DNA of 64,000 nucleotides from Strongyloides papillosus (Eukaryota; Nematoda; Chromadorea; Rhabditida; Strongyloididae): contig SRSI01000068.1 in assembly GCA_005656395.1 (NCBI GenBank), forward strand, positions 186,001-250,000, given 5' to 3'. This document shows, one piece after another, positions 62,021-64,000 of this stretch (its first letter is position 1; every line of letters starts with the position of its first letter). Made by a program: the position numbers and the translations under genes. A model generated the notes under the pieces. The model was not told where the DNA came from and did not search any database. It was given only the letters and a program-made list of their open reading frames with translations.

Positions 62021-63046
62021 TTTCGAATGTTTTAATTTAACATTTTGAAAATACAATTTCCTTAAATACTAAAAATCACCATGCAAAGCTACCAAAAAAT
62101 ATTCAATTTTTGAAGAATCAACAAGCAACAAGTATGATTACATGAATATTCACAAAAAAAGGACAAACATCTTTGTAAAATATAGTAAATTTGTCCCATC
62201 CAATAAAGTTCAAATTTTTTTGAGTTGCTATTAAATTTTATCGCAGAAATTTTGCTAATAAAAATCAAAACAATAATTAAAAAATTATTAAAGTAAGTTG
62301 TCATTCTTTTGTTGTATTATTCTTATCCTAAAAGCTATGTTGCTTTCTAATATACATTTCAAAATACAAGGTTAGAATTTTATGTTATGTAAAATTTTAA
62401 ATGTTTTCATAAAAAACATTTATTAGTATATCATGGAATCTTAACAAATATTTTTCAATGGTTTGAATTATTATATACAATTATTTTTATAAAATAATTT
62501 TCATCTGATTGCTTTACTTTTTTCTGTATTGTTTTTCAAGATTATCTTTAAAAATTAAACTTATAGAAAATATAAAATATTAGCCATTTTCTCTTTTAAT
62601 AAAAATAACTTTCAATAATTTTAGTTAGAAAAGTACAAATGCTAGTATAATATTTTAATTAATATTACTTTATTTGGTAAAATTATTATTTATTGCGTTA
62701 TTACTGCTAAGGAATTTTTAATTTACTTTAAAGTGTCAAGCACATGTATTTTAGTAAAAAAATAATGAAATTAATGTAAAAACCTTGTATTTTGCGTCGT
62801 TTACAATATTTTGATTTTCACTTGATATTTCTAAAATTTCAATAATATTTGATTTTATTAACAGGTGAATCAATTTACAACATTCTAGCATGTTTTTGTT
62901 AAAATTGGTTCTACTTTTTGTGTGTAATTTTTCACATTATTTTTGCTGCGAATTATAAAAAAAACCGACATTATCGAAATCAGATTTCAATTAAATTGAT
63001 AAGATTTATATGATTTTGTCTACTCTCAAAAATTATAGCAGGTGGA

Positions 63047-63100
63047 GCTATAATAAACTAAAACTATACTATAATGAACTATAATAAAACTATAATAAAT
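63047..63100. repeat. Short tandem repeat (AACTATAATAAA-like)
   Basis: Four to five imperfect copies of a 9-13 base unit containing CTATAATAAA or CTATACTATAATGAA. Confidence 0.6.
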
Positions 63101-63227
63101 GATATTAACAGTAATTATGCTATACTAACTTTGACTTTGCGTGAAAATATACTGGAGAATAAAATATAATAATAGCTAGCAGGTGTCCTAAAATTTTTTT
63201 GTATAAAAATTAGCTATTTTATTATGA

Positions 63228-63345
63228 TTTTATTTTTTTTATAGTTTTTTTTAAGTTTTTTTTTAAGTTTTTTTTAGTTTTTTTTATTATTTTTTATATT
63301 TTTCCCCTATTATTTTTTTTACCCATTTTTTCCCTTTTTTTTTTT
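63228..63345 (+). repeat. T-block tract (runs of T8 separated by AAG/AG/A)
   Basis: Seven or more runs of T6-T11 separated by short AAG, AG, A or CCC breaks. T-blocks are a known feature of nematode promoters on the coding strand. This one sits 160-275 bases before the exon at 63503. Confidence 0.7.
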
Positions 63346-63502
63346 GCTGGTTCCTATATGGTAAATGAGTGTTTTGCACTGCTTTTCCTGTTTATTTTGG
63401 CTTCGCTTCGTCCTATCATTTTTATGTTTTGCATGTATTAGTCCTATGTCGTGTATTTTTTTTAATATTTTTTATTACACTTCACTAATTTTTTATTTTC
63501 AG

Positions 63503-64000
63503 GTCCAATAACATGCCCTCAAGATACCCACAAAACAAAAAGCGAAAGATTTAAGAAATCCACACCAGGTGAGTTTGTTGCCCACCTGGAGGGTGTGGCA
63601 GAAGAAATAATATATATATAAATAAAATTATATTTTATAGTTAGTTATGTTAGTTAGTTCTTAGTTTGTTAATATTTTTAATGAAATACCTACCTCTACA
63701 TCGTAGGGCCATAACAAGTTAGCTAATGAAGATGTTCTTTCAGGTGAATCCGAAGGGGAACCAATGGATCATTTAGACATCTATGACTCTGATGGTTATC
63801 AGCCCAGTGAGTGCCCTGATTCTGAAGATGATTACCCATCAACGGATGAAATTGCAACTGCTGAACCGCTTGTTAACATCTCAGTACAGCAACCAATGCC
63901 TGAAAATGCAACTAATGGTTTCCAAGAAATGACAAGTTCTTTGGTCTATGAGGAAAATAAAGCCCGTGTAAAATTACACACCCGTTCAATTATACCCAAA
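63503..64000 (+). CDS. 5' part of an unrecognised acidic protein (runs off the window)
   Basis: Two exons are inferred: 63503-63568 (after TTTTCAG) and 63744 to the window end (after CTTTCAG). The join TP|GESEGEP keeps frame. Exon 1 encodes PITCPQDTHKTKSERFKKST. Exon 2 is acidic (DIYDSDGYQPSECPDSEDDY) and continues open to 64000. Codon use is less AT-biased than in most of the window. No start codon in this frame precedes the first visible exon, so there is either an earlier exon or a start at the ATG of PMDHLDIY near 63764. No family is recognised. The base composition and the nearby relics leave open a mobile-element origin. Confidence 0.5.

Larger units (their letters stand above)
62021..63502. 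other. Intergenic region with AT repeats and a T-block tract
   Basis: No gene is seen in 62021-63040. A short tandem array of an AACTATAATAAA-like unit lies at about 63047-63100. A strong T-block region lies at 63228-63345, followed by a less AT-rich stretch leading into the next gene. Confidence 0.4.

Noticed and set aside
1..64000. CRISPR arrays, bacterial operons, riboswitches, integrated virus genes
   Set aside because: The window is intron-rich nematode DNA; no direct-repeat spacer arrays and no intact viral polymerase or capsid genes were seen.

Overview
The window is eukaryotic nuclear DNA from a nematode, most plausibly a clade IV worm of the Strongyloides type. The reasons are the very AT-rich base composition, many introns of only 37-53 bases, T-rich acceptors ending in TTTNAG, and a gene set of clear nematode character: a PC2/EGL-3 prohormone convertase, a three-CH-domain FLN-2 filamin, a patched-related protein, a serpentine GPCR, and a tRNA-Tyr whose mature sequence looks like that of Caenorhabditis. 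The genus is an inference from style. No ribosomal or mitochondrial marker is present.

Layout. 1-1234 (-) is the 5' part of a macro-RING-Deltex-C ubiquitin ligase. 2493-9524 (+) holds splicing factor 1, an unrecognised helical protein with an in-frame UGA, the mitoribosomal protein mS37 (CHCHD1) and an SLC17-type transporter. 9632-11354 (-) is an SLC23 nucleobase/ascorbate transporter. 14374-17247 (-) is PC2/egl-3, 18475-19740 (-) a 7TM receptor and 22097-25257 (-) a patched-related protein. 27350-40418 (+) is a ten-exon FLN-2/Jitterbug filamin whose exon phases all close, giving 3182 residues. 41109-44304 (+) is a PAN plus thrombospondin-repeat secreted protein. 45759-46730 (-) is CPSF30, followed by an intron-containing tRNA-Tyr (46860-46947, -).

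48.6-60.4 kb is a tandem array of four copies of an unrecognised, apparently intronless type I membrane protein. Copies 2 and 3 are intact, copy 1 has a nonsense codon and a frameshift, and copy 4 is badly decayed. All four share a promoter block, a 3' UTR and flanking DNA. This array is the best candidate for an undescribed system. Copies 2 and 3 are nearly identical in the middle and 3' UTR but divergent in the signal peptide and N-terminus, which suggests gene conversion, and copy 2 alone carries a mucin-like stalk. 60.3-63.2 kb holds decayed coding remnants. The right edge starts a gene with a pronounced T-block leader and less AT-biased codons.

The genes do not form one pathway. Two conserved RNA-processing factors (SF1, CPSF30) and a mitoribosomal protein are housekeeping. 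PC2, the GPCR, SLC17, SLC23, PTR, filamin and the TSR protein suit neuronal, epidermal and muscle biology. The tandem family looks lineage-specific and surface-exposed.
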